In this document: in pieces, positions 1-8,317 of the stretch
Layout of the letters: each line of letters opens with the position of its first letter
Numbering within the stretch: position 1 is the stretch's first letter
DNA from: an uncultured Moraxella sp.
GTDB taxonomy: Bacteria; Pseudomonadota; Gammaproteobacteria; Pseudomonadales; Moraxellaceae
DNA: 37,350 nt
Assembly: GCA_937889485.1 (NCBI GenBank)
Contig: CALAPG010000040.1
Span: 1 to 37,350 of the forward strand
Direction: 5' to 3'
Notes under the pieces: generated by a model
Told to the model about the DNA's origin: nothing
Databases searched by the model: none
Seen by the model: only the letters and a program-made list of their open reading frames with translations
Position numbers and translations under genes: made by a program

Positions 1-4
1 GAAC

Positions 5-1264
5 CTAGGCTTGTGGCTCATAAACAGGGAATTTGGCACAAACGGCTTTGACGTTTTCACGCACCGTGTTTATCACTTGTTCATCACCACGGCTATCTAA
101 TATATCACAAATCCAGCCAGCCAAGGCTTTGACCTCGGTTTCACCAAAACCACGTGTCGTAACTGCAGGCGTGCCAATGCGTACCCCTGAGGTCACAAAT
201 GGTGATTTCGGATCGTTTGGTACGGCATTTTTATTGACGGTAATAAACGCGTCTCCCAACCATTTATCCGCTTCTTTACCCGTGATTTCTTGTTTGATTA
301 GGCTAATGAGCATGAGATGGTTTTCTGTGCCACCTGAGACGATGTCATAACCGCGTGACATAATCACCTCACTCATGGCTTTGGCGTTTTTGACCACTTG
401 TTGTTGGTAGGTTTTGAAGTCTTCGCTTAAGGCTTCTTTAAAACAAATGGCTTTTGCGGCAATGGCATGCATCAATGGGCCGCCTTGGTTACCTGGGAAT
501 ACCGCCGAGTTTAATTTTTTCTCAATCTCTGGATTGGCTTTTGCCAAGATTAATCCCGAGCGAGGACCACGTAGGGTTTTGTGCGTAGTGGTGGTGGTGA
601 CGTCTGCAATTTGGACAGGGCTTGGGTAAACACCTGCTGCAACCAAGCCTGCTACGTGCGCCATGTCTACCATGAGGTAAGCGCCTACGCTATCGGCGAT
701 GTCACGGAATTTTTGCCAGTCCATCACTTGGCTATACGCTGAAAAACCCGCGATAATCATTTTTGGTTGATGTTCTTTGGCAAGACGGGCAACTTCGTCA
801 TAGTCAATCAGCCCTGTATCTTTGTTAAGACCGTATTGTACGGCTTTGTAGTTGATACCTGAAAAGTTAACATGAGCGCCATGGGTCAAGTGTCCACCAT
901 CTGCAAGGCTCATACCAAGCACGGTGTCGCCTGCTTTTAATAATGCCAAAAATACGGCGCTATTTGCCTGACTACCTGCATGGGGTTGTACGTTGGCATA
1001 GTCGGCACCAAATAATTCTTTGGCACGGTCAATGGCAAGCTGCTCGACTACGTCAACATACTCACAGCCGCCATAGTAGCGTTTGCCAGGATAACCTTCG
1101 GCATATTTGTTGGTAAGCTGGCTGCCTTGTGCTTCCATAACCGCAGGCGAGCAGTAGTTTTCTGATGCAATTAGTTCGATGTGGTCTTCTTGGCGCTTAG
1201 ATTCATTGTCCATGGCTTGGGCAAGCGCAGGGTCAAATTCATGAATGGTCACATTTTTAAACAT
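5..1264 (-). CDS. glyA: Serine hydroxymethyltransferase
   Basis: This PLP enzyme interconverts serine plus tetrahydrofolate with glycine plus 5,10-methylenetetrahydrofolate in the cytoplasm and is the main source of one-carbon units. The product is 418 residues, the normal length for bacterial GlyA. The PLP-binding motif [14 protein letters not shown] is present and its lysine falls at residue 229, the same number as the known catalytic lysine of E. coli GlyA. The HAGSQAN and DMAHVAGL motifs are also intact. I chose the ATG at 1264 because AAAGGAA lies about seven bases upstream and the protein then begins [14 protein letters not shown] as in relatives; an in-frame TTG at 1288 has no support. 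It is a single minus-strand gene here, with a 210-base gap before the next gene. Identification is very secure. Confidence 0.98.
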   Translation of the reverse strand: MFKNVTIHEFDPALAQAMDNESKRQEDHIELIASENYCSPAVMEAQGSQLTNKYAEGYPGKRYYGGCEYVDVVEQLAIDRAKELFGADYANVQPHAGSQANSAVFLALLKAGDTVLGMSLADGGHLTHGAHVNFSGINYKAVQYGLNKDTGLIDYDEVARLAKEHQPKMIIAGFSAYSQVMDWQKFRDIADSVGAYLMVDMAHVAGLVAAGVYPSPVQIADVTTTTTHKTLRGPRSGLILAKANPEIEKKLNSAVFPGNQGGPLMHAIAAKAICFKEALSEDFKTYQQQVVKNAKAMSEVIMSRGYDIVSGGTENHLMLISLIKQEITGKEADKWLGDAFITVNKNAVPNDPKSPFVTSGVRIGTPAVTTRGFGETEVKALAGWICDILDSRGDEQVINTVRENVKAVCAKFPVYEPQA

Positions 1265-1474
1265 GGCGGATTCCTTTGGGTAAGTCAAAAAATGGGAGAA
1301 CAGAACCGAAAATATGCTTAGTTTAACATGGATTAGTTTTTTTGTTATAGCATATTACGCATGATTTCACTGAATTTGTTTTAGCCAATTTTTGCCGCGC
1401 GCGGCTTGCTAGCACATATATTTAGGCAATTATGCGCTGTTTTTTTGCTAGCTAGCAGGCAGAAGATGCGCAGG

Positions 1475-1918
1475 TTAGCGAAGCCCAACAAGGGGTTTTT
1501 GCACCCAGCCATCGCCTTTATCAGTGCTCACATATAACATGCCATTGGCTTCTTCACCGAGGTATACCATTTGGTCTTCTTGGCTTAGGGTTTTGCTAAG
1601 CTGTGCTTTGCGGCTATCGGCATATAGTTTGAGTGAGGCAAGTTTGCTGACCAACATATCACCGCTTTTGAGGGTTTGATTGTCTTGGGCGGTGCTGGTT
1701 GTACCCGTTAGACCCAAGTTGTTGGTCATTTCTTTGGCAGAGTTTGTGGTATAAGATACACTGTTGGCAGTGTAGCCAATATCGCTCACGACGCTACGTA
1801 TGCTATTTAGACTGTCTAAAAACCCCGCGTTTGCTGCAGACAGCGGGCTAAGTATCATGGCTGTGACAATGCTAGTGGCTAGTAGACGATTTTTTTGGGT
1901 GATTTTTTTTGTTTTCAC
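1475..1918 (-). CDS. Small secreted protein with C-terminal SH3-like segment
   Basis: The function is unknown. The product is 147 residues starting at a GTG that has GGAG six bases upstream; an upstream TTG at 1930 overlaps this ribosome site and is unlikely. The N-terminus is a clear Sec signal peptide: a lysine-rich start, a hydrophobic stretch ending LSPLSAANA, and probable cleavage before GFLDSL. The middle (about residues 35-90) is polar, rich in Ser, Thr and Asn and predicted helical. The last 35 residues (MVYLGEEANGMLYVSTDKG, then DGWVQKPLV) resemble the strand pattern and closing GWV of bacterial SH3 domains, which often bind peptidoglycan. The SH3 reading is inference from pattern only. 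It is a single gene with its own likely promoter at 2010-2038 and a leader of roughly 85 bases. Confidence 0.75.
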   Translation of the reverse strand: MKTKKITQKNRLLATSIVTAMILSPLSAANAGFLDSLNSIRSVVSDIGYTANSVSYTTNSAKEMTNNLGLTGTTSTAQDNQTLKSGDMLVSKLASLKLYADSRKAQLSKTLSQEDQMVYLGEEANGMLYVSTDKGDGWVQKPLVGLR

Positions 1919-2009
1919 ATTTTTCTCCAAGACCTAGAATAGATGATTAGTTGCTAGTTGCTTGCTGCCGTTGCGGCGCGCTTGGGTACAAACCGCCACT
2001 GTTGCCATG

Positions 2010-2038
2010 ATTATACAAAAGCGCCCATTTTTAGTAAA
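2010..2038 (-). promoter_or_regulatory. Sigma-70-type promoter for the small secreted protein gene
   Basis: Read on the minus strand, a perfect -10 box TATAAT (plus-strand 2010-2015) is preceded at a 17-base spacing by TTTACT (2033-2038), which matches four of six -35 positions. It points at the gene starting at 1918 and would leave an untranslated leader of about 85 bases. Confidence 0.6.
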
Positions 2039-2050
2039 CAAAAATCCTAT

Positions 2051-2578
2051 CTATTGGGTAATATATTGGCAAAAGCTTGGCAAAAAAGTTTCAGAGATCA
2101 AAAATTTTCTGCCTTGCCAATCATAGAGGCTGGTGCGCTGCCAACCACTTGGGGTGTGCTGAAGCCAGCGGCGGGTAAGTTTTGCACCATTGCGAGCAAA
2201 CAAAATATAGCCAATCGGGGTGGTGCCCAAATTTGCCAGTTGTCGTGCATTGCCTATTAAGCTTTGAAACGGAAATACCGAACGCGCAGCAATCCAAGCA
2301 TCTTGCTCGGCAAAGCCATACAGCCAGGCCTCTCTTACCCACGCTGATTGCACGGTGGCGGGCAGTAGCGATAGTTGCCGCTTTTCAAGTAAAGATAAAG
2401 TTTTTCGCCCTTCAAACTGTGGAACGACCTGCAGTTTTCGTGCGGTTAACGCCTCAATTTTGGCGGTAAGTGAGCCTGCTGCGGTAAGCCATGGTAATAG
2501 TGGCGAGGTGCGCATTTCGGTGGATAAGTAAGGGCAATGGGTGTCTTTTAATAAAAGATTGGGTGTGATGGTGGTCAT
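2051..2578 (-). CDS. ubiC: Chorismate-pyruvate lyase (ubiquinone synthesis)
   Basis: UbiC removes pyruvate from chorismate to give 4-hydroxybenzoate, the first committed step of ubiquinone synthesis. From the ATG at 2578 the product is 175 residues against about 165 for E. coli UbiC. Family hallmarks are visible in order: an N-terminal PLLPWL segment, SAWVREAWL in the middle (the arginine that contacts product in E. coli UbiC lies in the matching WLREI segment), WIAARSVFP, the glycine turn LGTTPIGYILF, and the C-terminal acidic motif LISETFLP with the catalytic-site glutamate. Neither candidate start has a strong ribosome site; an upstream ATG at 2650 would add 24 residues that do not look like the family. 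ubiA is not adjacent in this window. A possible -10 box TATAAT lies at 2699-2704. Confidence 0.9.
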   Translation of the reverse strand: MTTITPNLLLKDTHCPYLSTEMRTSPLLPWLTAAGSLTAKIEALTARKLQVVPQFEGRKTLSLLEKRQLSLLPATVQSAWVREAWLYGFAEQDAWIAARSVFPFQSLIGNARQLANLGTTPIGYILFARNGAKLTRRWLQHTPSGWQRTSLYDWQGRKFLISETFLPSFCQYITQ

Positions 2579-2698
2579 GAGGCAGTGATTGTAATTGATG
2601 GTAAATTGAGGGTAATAAGATGGTGGACAATACAGGTAGGCTGACAACAAGCCACGAAAATGTGTGGGTGAGCCAAGAAAAAACTCTACCCAAGATCT

Positions 2699-2704
2699 AT
2701 TATA
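2699..2704 (-). promoter_or_regulatory. Possible -10 box for ubiC
   Basis: A perfect TATAAT is read on the minus strand about 120 bases upstream of the ubiC start. I see no good -35 hexamer at 16-18 bases, so this is a weak call resting on the -10 box and its position between the divergent ubiC and rluE genes. Confidence 0.3.
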
Positions 2705-2754
2705 GCGCGTTTTGGCAGGTAGGGGGTGGGCGCATTTTTTAGTAAGGTGTGTGG

Positions 2755-2783
2755 TTGCATTGCGTGTGTTTAGCCTTTACACT
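2755..2783 (+). promoter_or_regulatory. Possible promoter for the rluE operon
   Basis: TTGCAT (2755-2760) and TACACT (2778-2783) are separated by exactly 17 bases and lie about 80 bases upstream of the rluE start, in the divergent ubiC-rluE gap. Both boxes match sigma-70 consensus only partly. Confidence 0.4.
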
Positions 2784-2862
2784 GGCTGTATTATTGCTAA
2801 GCCAATGACTTTTTTGGTTATTTTGTTTGGTTGTTTTTTATCACTTTGACAAGACATTTGCC

Positions 2863-3606
2863 ATGACTACGCTCATTTTATTTAACAAACCTTATGGGGT
2901 TTTAAGCCAATTTCGTCATGATGACAACAACGATTATGGTACGTTAAGTGCGTATTTTAGTGATAAAAGCTTGCGGGTGGCAGGGCGGCTAGATGCTACC
3001 TCTGAAGGGTTGTTGTTGTTAACCAATGATGGGCAACTTAATAAAGCGCTTACCCATCCCCCCAAGGCAAATAACCAAAAAAAACAGGGCAAAACTTACT
3101 GGATCCAAGTGGCAGGGCATGCCACAGACGCGCAGCTACATGAGCTTGCTCAAGGGGTATTGCTAAAAGACGGCATGACGCTACCTGCTAAGGTGGCAAG
3201 GTTGACAGATGAGCAAGTCCAGCCGCTTTGGCAAGCCCCTGACAATATCGCCAAGCGCAAAGTCACCACGTGGCTTGAGATTACCATTGTTGAGGGAAAA
3301 AATCGTCAAGTGCGGCGTATGGCAGCACAGGTGGGCTTGCCGTGTTTGCGGTTGGTTCGTGTGGCAACAAGTGGGTTTGGGGTGTTTGATTTGGCGGTGG
3401 GTGAGGCAAAGATGGTGACGGTTAGCGCGCAGATGTTGCAGCAGTTGGGGGTGCTGCCCAGTTCACGCGCTGCACTACCACGCCGCGCAGCGGATCCCAC
3501 AAAAACTCGCCAGCCACCTCATAATCGTGGTGATAATCGTGTTAATAGTCGTATTAATAGTCGCAATGGGCAATCGTCGCTGCACAAACGGCGCAAACAG
3601 CCATGA
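2863..3606 (+). CDS. rluE: 23S rRNA pseudouridine synthase, RluE type
   Basis: This RsuA/RluB/E/F-family enzyme turns a specific uridine of 23S rRNA into pseudouridine (U2457 in E. coli for RluE). The product is 247 residues from the ATG at 2863; an in-frame TTG at 2827 is less likely. It opens with ILFNKPYGVLSQF and has the catalytic motif GRLDATSEGLL, with the nucleophilic aspartate at residue 44. The later motif EGKNRQVRRMAAQVG is also typical. There is no N-terminal S4 domain, which favours RluE over RsuA, RluB or RluF. After about residue 200 there is a basic tail rich in Arg, Asn and Ser with repeated NSR units, probably an RNA-contacting disordered tail; this is longer than in E. coli. 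Its stop codon overlaps the start of the next gene as ATGA, so the two are probably translationally coupled. Confidence 0.9.
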   Translation: MTTLILFNKPYGVLSQFRHDDNNDYGTLSAYFSDKSLRVAGRLDATSEGLLLLTNDGQLNKALTHPPKANNQKKQGKTYWIQVAGHATDAQLHELAQGVLLKDGMTLPAKVARLTDEQVQPLWQAPDNIAKRKVTTWLEITIVEGKNRQVRRMAAQVGLPCLRLVRVATSGFGVFDLAVGEAKMVTVSAQMLQQLGVLPSSRAALPRRAADPTKTRQPPHNRGDNRVNSRINSRNGQSSLHKRRKQP

Positions 3607-4310
3607 TTGCCTATATATATCGCTTTTTTCGCCATCGTCCGCGGTTGGTGCTGGGCATTGTCGCTATGGTGTTGACCTATTGGGGGCTATTTGCACTGGC
3701 AGCTTGGTTGCCAAAGGCATGGATTATTGGCACGCTGTACCACCAATTAAATTGGGTGACCCAGTTTTTGCTGGCTTGGAATGTGGGTGTTTGGGTTTAT
3801 TTAATTGCTATTTTTCAGATGATGTATGCAGCTGACCATGCCGCCATCTTGGATAAAGCGCATGCCGAGGATGAGGGTACTGTGCTGATGCTGCTACTGG
3901 TAGTGGTGACCGCCATCGTCAGTATGGTGGCAATTGTGCTAGAATTGGGCGCCAGTAAAAATGCCCAAGGGCTGTTGATGGGGTTTCATATTGCGCTGAC
4001 GTCGCTGACTATTTTGACCGCTTGGTTATTTATTCACACGATGTTTGCCATTCATTACACCCATGATTATTTTTTGCAAAAAGAGCAGTGCTGTGAGTCT
4101 ATGCTAGATTTTCCCCATGAAGACAACCCCAATTATTGGGATTTTTTGTACTTTGCTTATGTGATTGGGACGTCAGGTCAGACCGCTGATGTGGCGTTTA
4201 ATACAAAAGCCAGCCGCCGTATGGGCACCGTTCATTGCGTTTTAGCCTTTTTTTTCAATGCCGCAATTTTGTCTTCGCTGATCAATATGTCCTCAGGCTT
4301 GATTGCGTAG
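3603..4310 (+). CDS. DUF1345 family inner-membrane protein
   Basis: This is a 235-residue integral membrane protein with about five hydrophobic segments: near residues 15-36, 50-72, 92-113, 124-147 and 215-232. The conserved C-terminal signature YWDFLYFAYVIGTSGQTADV (about residues 178-197) is the hallmark of DUF1345, a family with no established biochemical role. The start ATG overlaps the rluE stop codon (ATGA), so it is likely translated by reinitiation within the same transcript. The DUF1877 gene follows 49 bases later. The family call is firm from the signature; any link to rRNA modification would be speculation. Confidence 0.85.
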   Translation: MIAYIYRFFRHRPRLVLGIVAMVLTYWGLFALAAWLPKAWIIGTLYHQLNWVTQFLLAWNVGVWVYLIAIFQMMYAADHAAILDKAHAEDEGTVLMLLLVVVTAIVSMVAIVLELGASKNAQGLLMGFHIALTSLTILTAWLFIHTMFAIHYTHDYFLQKEQCCESMLDFPHEDNPNYWDFLYFAYVIGTSGQTADVAFNTKASRRMGTVHCVLAFFFNAAILSSLINMSSGLIA

Positions 4311-4359
4311 GCAGTTTGCGGCAGTTCTCATCAGTCATTTACCCTTTTAGGAACCCCCC

Positions 4360-4860
4360 ATGATTGCACAGTATTTGATGGTTGATAATGCCACACTAGA
4401 CCAACTTGCCAATACCCCCACAGAGGCACGAACCCAGCTGCTAGATTCACTGAGCATGGCGGTTACGGCGCCACTGGTGGATTTGGGCAAATTATGGGAC
4501 GTGATTCATTTTGTATTAACCAAGCACCCTGCCACCCAGCCTGTGCCAGATGCGCCACTTAGCGAGTTTATTGTGGGTGTAGACACATTTAGCGATGACC
4601 CAGAGGCTGATTTTATCGCGTATGTACCTTGGTCACATATTGCAGAAATTTTGGATGCTTTGGAACAAATTAATTTTGCCAAGCGTTTGGACAAGGTTTC
4701 TATGAAGTCGCTACGTGAGCACGCATTGTTTCCACACGGTATTTGGCAAGATAAAAAAGACAACTTGGACAAAGAGCTGTTGGCATCTTTTAATGAGCTC
4801 AAAGACTTTTATACTGAGGCATTAGATTGTGGCAACAATGTTGTGGTAAGTATCCTTTGA
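4360..4860 (+). CDS. DUF1877 (YfbM-like) cytoplasmic protein
   Basis: The product is a 166-residue soluble protein without signal peptide or membrane segment. Its order of motifs follows the DUF1877/YfbM family: an N-terminal YLMVDNATLDQL helix, LGKLWDVIHFVLT near residues 41-54, a central PLSEFIVG strand, an acidic stretch, the VPWSHIAEILDAL helix, and a C-terminal LKDFYTEALDCGNNVVVSIL. The family has no agreed function. AGGAA lies six to seven bases before the ATG. It is the last gene of the rluE group and ends 81 bases before a strong terminator. Confidence 0.8.
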   Translation: MIAQYLMVDNATLDQLANTPTEARTQLLDSLSMAVTAPLVDLGKLWDVIHFVLTKHPATQPVPDAPLSEFIVGVDTFSDDPEADFIAYVPWSHIAEILDALEQINFAKRLDKVSMKSLREHALFPHGIWQDKKDNLDKELLASFNELKDFYTEALDCGNNVVVSIL

Positions 4861-4941
4861 TTGTCAGCGCTGCACACTGGCATTAATAGATGCCTACTTG
4901 CAAAGCAATAGGACATTAGTACGCGCCACAAAGCACCATAC

Positions 4942-4972
4942 AAAAAAGCACCGTAAATTACGGTGCTTTTTT
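4942..4972. terminator. Bidirectional rho-independent terminator
   Basis: A perfect inverted repeat with 15-base arms around a single central A has core GCACCGTAA and its complement and is flanked by A and T runs on both sides. It therefore works as a hairpin plus U-run in either direction. It lies between the plus-strand DUF1877 gene and the convergent minus-strand OmpA-family gene and should end both transcripts. Confidence 0.92.
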
Positions 4973-5004
4973 ATTAGCGCATTAACTGGCTAGCTGTCAG
5001 TGAA

Positions 5005-5655
5005 CTAGTTAACGTTTTGTGGCGCTAAAATGGTCATTTCAACACGACGGTTAGGCTCATAGTTTGAACCAAATTTGGTAGTGGCGCCACGCCCAATCGC
5101 GCTAATACGACCACCCGCAATGCCTTGGTTGACCAAGTAGTTTGCAACTGCCGAAGCACGACGCTGTGATAATGCTTGGTTTCTGCCTGCATCACCTTCA
5201 ATTGACGCATAACCATTTACTTGGATTGAAGTTTGGTTGTAGTCACCTAAGGTGCTAGCAACTTTGTTGAGCGTTGGGTAGAAGTTTGGCAAAATGGTTG
5301 AGTCGCCTACTCTGAAGGTCACTGCTTCTGGAATAGACAAGTTAATGTTATTGGTAACTGGGTCACGCGTCACGGTAATGCCTGTGCCAGCAGTTTGTTG
5401 ACGAAGTTTGGCTTCTTGCTGCTGCATGTAGTAACCAACGCCTGCACCTAGTACACCGCCGATTGCTGCATCACGTCCTGTTTTTTCGCCACCTGTTGCT
5501 TTAGAGATACCTGCGCCTGCTGCCGCGCCTAGTAAGCCGCCTAGCAACGCTTTGTTGTTTGCCATACCGTTAGTGTTGGCAGTTTCTGGGGTAGTGGCAC
5601 AGCCTGTAAGAATAACACCTGATGCCAATGTTGCCGCTAATAATTTAGTACGCAT
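5005..5655 (-). CDS. OmpA-family peptidoglycan-binding lipoprotein with glycine zipper
   Basis: This 216-residue protein is predicted to be an outer-membrane lipoprotein tethered to peptidoglycan. The lipobox LTGC puts the lipidated cysteine at residue 19. Residues about 36-75 form a glycine-rich zipper (ALLGGLLGAAAGAG, then AAIGGVLGAGVGYYM). Residues about 100-212 are an OmpA C-terminal domain, with VNGYAS and NQALSQRRASAVANYL, ending in the NRRVEMTI motif whose arginines normally contact diaminopimelate. The layout is that of YiaD-like lipoproteins. AAGGAG is seven bases before the ATG. It stands alone, with the shared terminator downstream and a 440-base gap upstream. Confidence 0.9.
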   Translation of the reverse strand: MRTKLLAATLASGVILTGCATTPETANTNGMANNKALLGGLLGAAAGAGISKATGGEKTGRDAAIGGVLGAGVGYYMQQQEAKLRQQTAGTGITVTRDPVTNNINLSIPEAVTFRVGDSTILPNFYPTLNKVASTLGDYNQTSIQVNGYASIEGDAGRNQALSQRRASAVANYLVNQGIAGGRISAIGRGATTKFGSNYEPNRRVEMTILAPQNVN

Positions 5656-5857
5656 GCTTACGCTCCTTGATAATTCCTCGATTAAAATTAACCACGTTGG
5701 GGATCAGCGCCACTCTACGGGATATGGGTAACTGAGTATCATAACGATTGATTTATTATTGCGTGGTGGTTGAGATTATTATGCAATAAAGTTTTTTGTA
5801 GTGTGTAATAATTTGTCTTAAGGTTGTAGTATGATAGCTTAATTTGTTACAAAATAT

Positions 5858-5915
5858 TTGCCATTTTTGTTAACCGCCCGTGGTCTAAAGCGCGCGGGCA
5901 AAAATAAGATGGCAA
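5858..5915. repeat. Imperfect long hairpin
   Basis: Outer arms TTGCCAT and ATGGCAA pair over seven bases; inside them TTTTT pairs with AAAAA, and GCCCG pairs with CGGGC, with small bulges and a loop of about 14 bases. The nested pairing suggests a folded RNA or a regulatory site between two divergent genes. Its role is unknown. Confidence 0.4.
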
Positions 5916-6008
5916 TTCAAAAATTTGGTAGTGAACGCTCTAGGCGTTTGCTACACTAATGCCGCGTAGGCTTTGGTTACTTTTTTAAAGCGACTCTTTT
6001 AACGTTTT

Positions 6009-6034
6009 TTTAAAGCAATTATTTAAAGCAATTA
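6009..6034. repeat. 13-base tandem duplication
   Basis: TTTAAAGCAATTA occurs twice in a row (6009-6021 and 6022-6034), about 60 bases before the acyltransferase start, and a partial copy of its TTTAAAGC start lies near 5985. It may be a slippage product or a protein-binding site. Confidence 0.7.
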
Positions 6035-6095
6035 TTGATAAAACCCCTTGGTTTTATGATTATATCAATTTGGCTTGATCTTATCGGAGCCCATT

Positions 6096-7064
6096 ATGTC
6101 AAAAAACAATAACACATCTTTCATCAAAAAAACATGGGGGCAATTGCAGCCTTTTTCCAAGCCGCTTGCCAAGTCAGCACGGTTTGCGGTTTCTACAGGT
6201 ACCATTACCGCCAATTCTTTGCTATTTAGCCTCCCTTTGTGGGGTATGGGCGCGGTCAAGTTACTCACGGGCAACAAGCTAGCCGACAAGACGGTGCTAA
6301 AGATTGCCAATCATTGGATTCATACCAATAACCAGCTTATTAACCATGTGCTACCTACCATTGATTTTCGCATTCATCTACCGAATGATCTGTCTGCTCA
6401 GGGGCAATATATTTTAATCAGCAACCACCAATCTTGGGTAGATACCACCGTCATACAGTATATTAGCGAAAATCGGTTGCCGCTCACGCGCTTTTTTACC
6501 AAATATGAGCTGTTATATATTCCTGTGGTGGGACAGGCGTTTTATTTTTTGGATTTCCCTATGATGAAGCGCTATTCTAAAGAGGCAATTGCAAAAAATC
6601 CTGCCCTCAAATACCGTGATATTATTGAAGCCAAACGCGCTTGCAAAAATCTGATCGACAAACCGTTTACGTTGTTAAATTTTATTGAAGGCACCCGCTA
6701 CACCCCAAAAAAACACGCCCTACAGCAATCCCCCTACCCCAATCTACTTAAGCCCAAAGCTGGCGGTATTGCACTTGCGCTAGGCGCCCTTGGCAACACG
6801 GTGGACGGGATTTTGGATATGACGATTGTGTATCCTGACGGCATTCCTAGTTATCAAGATTTGTGGCAGGGCAATATCAAGCGTATTGGCGTGGATATTC
6901 GCCGTGTCGAGTTACCTAGCGGGTTACTGACACAGTTGACTGACGGGCGTTTTCAGACCGATGACGCCACCAAGCAGGCTGTTTATGCTTGGATTGATAA
7001 GTTATGGCAGCAAAAATCCCAAATTATGCAAAAAATGTTGGCAGATTTTGAGCAGTGCCCTTGA
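6096..7064 (+). CDS. PlsC-family lysophospholipid acyltransferase, YihG-like
   Basis: The protein is expected to transfer a fatty acyl group to a lysophospholipid such as lysophosphatidic acid at the inner membrane. From the ATG at 6096, which has GGAG seven bases upstream, it is 322 residues. The acyltransferase catalytic motif NHQSWVD (His111 and Asp116) and the phosphate-binding motif FIEGTRYT (Glu198-Arg201) are intact. A hydrophobic segment lies near residues 37-55. The spacing, the KYELLYIPVVGQAFYFLDF stretch and the KPKAGGIALAL helix match the longer YihG/LCLAT1-like branch rather than the 240-residue PlsC itself, so this is probably a second acyltransferase. It stands 145 bases before the next plus-strand gene. 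The acyl acceptor cannot be told from sequence. Confidence 0.88.
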   Translation: MSKNNNTSFIKKTWGQLQPFSKPLAKSARFAVSTGTITANSLLFSLPLWGMGAVKLLTGNKLADKTVLKIANHWIHTNNQLINHVLPTIDFRIHLPNDLSAQGQYILISNHQSWVDTTVIQYISENRLPLTRFFTKYELLYIPVVGQAFYFLDFPMMKRYSKEAIAKNPALKYRDIIEAKRACKNLIDKPFTLLNFIEGTRYTPKKHALQQSPYPNLLKPKAGGIALALGALGNTVDGILDMTIVYPDGIPSYQDLWQGNIKRIGVDIRRVELPSGLLTQLTDGRFQTDDATKQAVYAWIDKLWQQKSQIMQKMLADFEQCP

Positions 7065-7131
7065 CCTTGACCGCCCCTGACATAGTTGGGCACGACGCGC
7101 ATGCTTGCCAAAGTGGCGTAACTGGCGCGCA

Positions 7132-7173
7132 CCTGTAGCGTACCAAACGGTTAGCGGCTAACCGCTGCACAGG
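7132..7173. repeat. Nested inverted repeat upstream of the unknown membrane protein gene
   Basis: CGGTTAGCGGCTAACCG (7148-7164) is a perfect palindrome with 8-base arms around one G. Outside it CCTGTAGCG and CGCT-GC-ACAGG can pair with a two-base bulge (7132-7140 with 7163-7173). It has no T-run, so it is not an obvious terminator; it lies 46 bases before the next start codon and may be an operator or RNA structure. Confidence 0.55.
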
Positions 7174-7209
7174 ATTTGCGCCGTTGATTTTTATCTTTTT
7201 AATAAAGCG

Positions 7210-8262
7210 ATGATGACTATGCCAACACAATCTAGTAACCCACTTACCCCCATCGCCCAGCAAATTGGCAAGCCCAGTCGTTGGCAGCTGTTATATGATG
7301 CCGTCATGATGGTGGCGATTGCCGTTGATTTGCTACTGATGGGGCTTGATGCCTTGCTCATGAGCAGTTTTATGGCAAAAACGGCAAGTTGGCTGGGTGT
7401 GTCGGCATGGGTTAGTGGTTATGGGCAACTGTGGCACCCTTGGCTTAAAGTAGTGGGTGGTTTTTTTACCCTGTTTTTGGTGGTAGAGCTGTTGGTACGA
7501 TGGGGCATTGCGATTGGGCAAAAACGCTATTATCGTTGGTTCTTTTTTCCCTTTATTCATTGGTACGAGGTGTTAGGCTGTGCGCCGCAGTTGCGTGCTT
7601 TGCGCCTGCTACGCGCGGCAGTGATTGGCTACCGTTTGCATCAGTTGGGTTATAAAATTTTACCAAAACGCTGGTTGAGTGCCATTACGTTTTATTATGG
7701 TGTGGTTATGGAAGAAATTTCAGATCGGGTCATTTTGACAGCGATTGATAATATTCGCGCCGAGATTCGTAATACTGATGGGCATTTGGTACAAACGATC
7801 ATTGATAATCACCGAGAGGCGCTAGAGATGGCGATTACCGAGGTATTACACCAAGAGTTGACCCCTTTATTACAATCCAAGCCAGACCATTTGCCCGCGT
7901 TTGCAAAGCCTCTAGCAGCACAGGTGGGACAAGCCATTCAGCAATCACTGACCCAAACACCCGAGCTACGGCGCACCTTACGTCTGATACCCATTGCAGG
8001 GAGTTTGATTGAAAATCAGATGCTAAGCCTTGGGCAGCACATTGGCGAAAACCTCACGTTAAGCCTCACCAAAAACCTGACTCAACCTGAGCAGCTAGAT
8101 AGGGTTTATACAGAAATTGCCAAAAGTTTGGCACAAATTGACACGACCAGCCCTGCTTTAGAAAAACTTGTTGGTGATATCATTGATGACAGCTTGACCG
8201 CCCTCGCCAATCAAGTGCGTATTCAGCAGTGGAAGCATGCGCTAACCCCAACAAATACCTAG
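7210..8262 (+). CDS. Conserved-looking membrane protein of unknown function
   Basis: I do not recognise this 350-residue protein. Hydrophobic segments lie near residues 31-52 and 80-102, with a third, more amphipathic one at about 109-125. This is followed by a stretch with arginines at 129, 132, 135 and 142 (APQLRALRLLRAAVIGYR) that resembles the spaced positive charges of an S4-like helix. Residues about 165-345 are hydrophilic and helical, with regular leucines and repeated NLT, TLS and SLT turns, and probably lie in the cytoplasm. ATG codons at 7210, 7213 and 7219 are all possible starts; no strong ribosome site decides. It lies just upstream of minC, but a separate extended -10 promoter precedes minC, so a shared job is not implied. 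Confidence 0.8.
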   Translation: MMTMPTQSSNPLTPIAQQIGKPSRWQLLYDAVMMVAIAVDLLLMGLDALLMSSFMAKTASWLGVSAWVSGYGQLWHPWLKVVGGFFTLFLVVELLVRWGIAIGQKRYYRWFFFPFIHWYEVLGCAPQLRALRLLRAAVIGYRLHQLGYKILPKRWLSAITFYYGVVMEEISDRVILTAIDNIRAEIRNTDGHLVQTIIDNHREALEMAITEVLHQELTPLLQSKPDHLPAFAKPLAAQVGQAIQQSLTQTPELRRTLRLIPIAGSLIENQMLSLGQHIGENLTLSLTKNLTQPEQLDRVYTEIAKSLAQIDTTSPALEKLVGDIIDDSLTALANQVRIQQWKHALTPTNT

Positions 8263-8317
8263 GGGCAGTGGTTGTCGTTTTAAATAATACTTGCTAAGAT
8301 GCAGGGCCAACCGTGCC

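Larger units (their letters stand above)
5656..6095. other. 440-base gap with hairpin and short direct repeat
   Basis: This gap separates the divergent OmpA-family gene and the acyltransferase gene. It is AT-rich and must contain both promoters, but I could not fix either one. It holds an imperfect 58-base hairpin (5858-5915) and a 13-base tandem duplication (6009-6034), listed separately. I see no convincing open reading frame or tRNA in it. Confidence 0.6.

Noticed and set aside
1394..1457. Terminator from GCCGCGCGCGGC and TGCTAGCTAGCA palindromes upstream of glyA
   Set aside because: Both are short self-complementary strings without a proper loop or a T-run on the side needed for the gene ending at 1475; they may be chance or weak structures.
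2579..2650. Extended ubiC start at 2650
   Set aside because: The extra 24 residues (Tyr/Pro/Cys-rich) do not resemble UbiC N-termini and no ribosome site precedes them; 2578 gives a family-like length.
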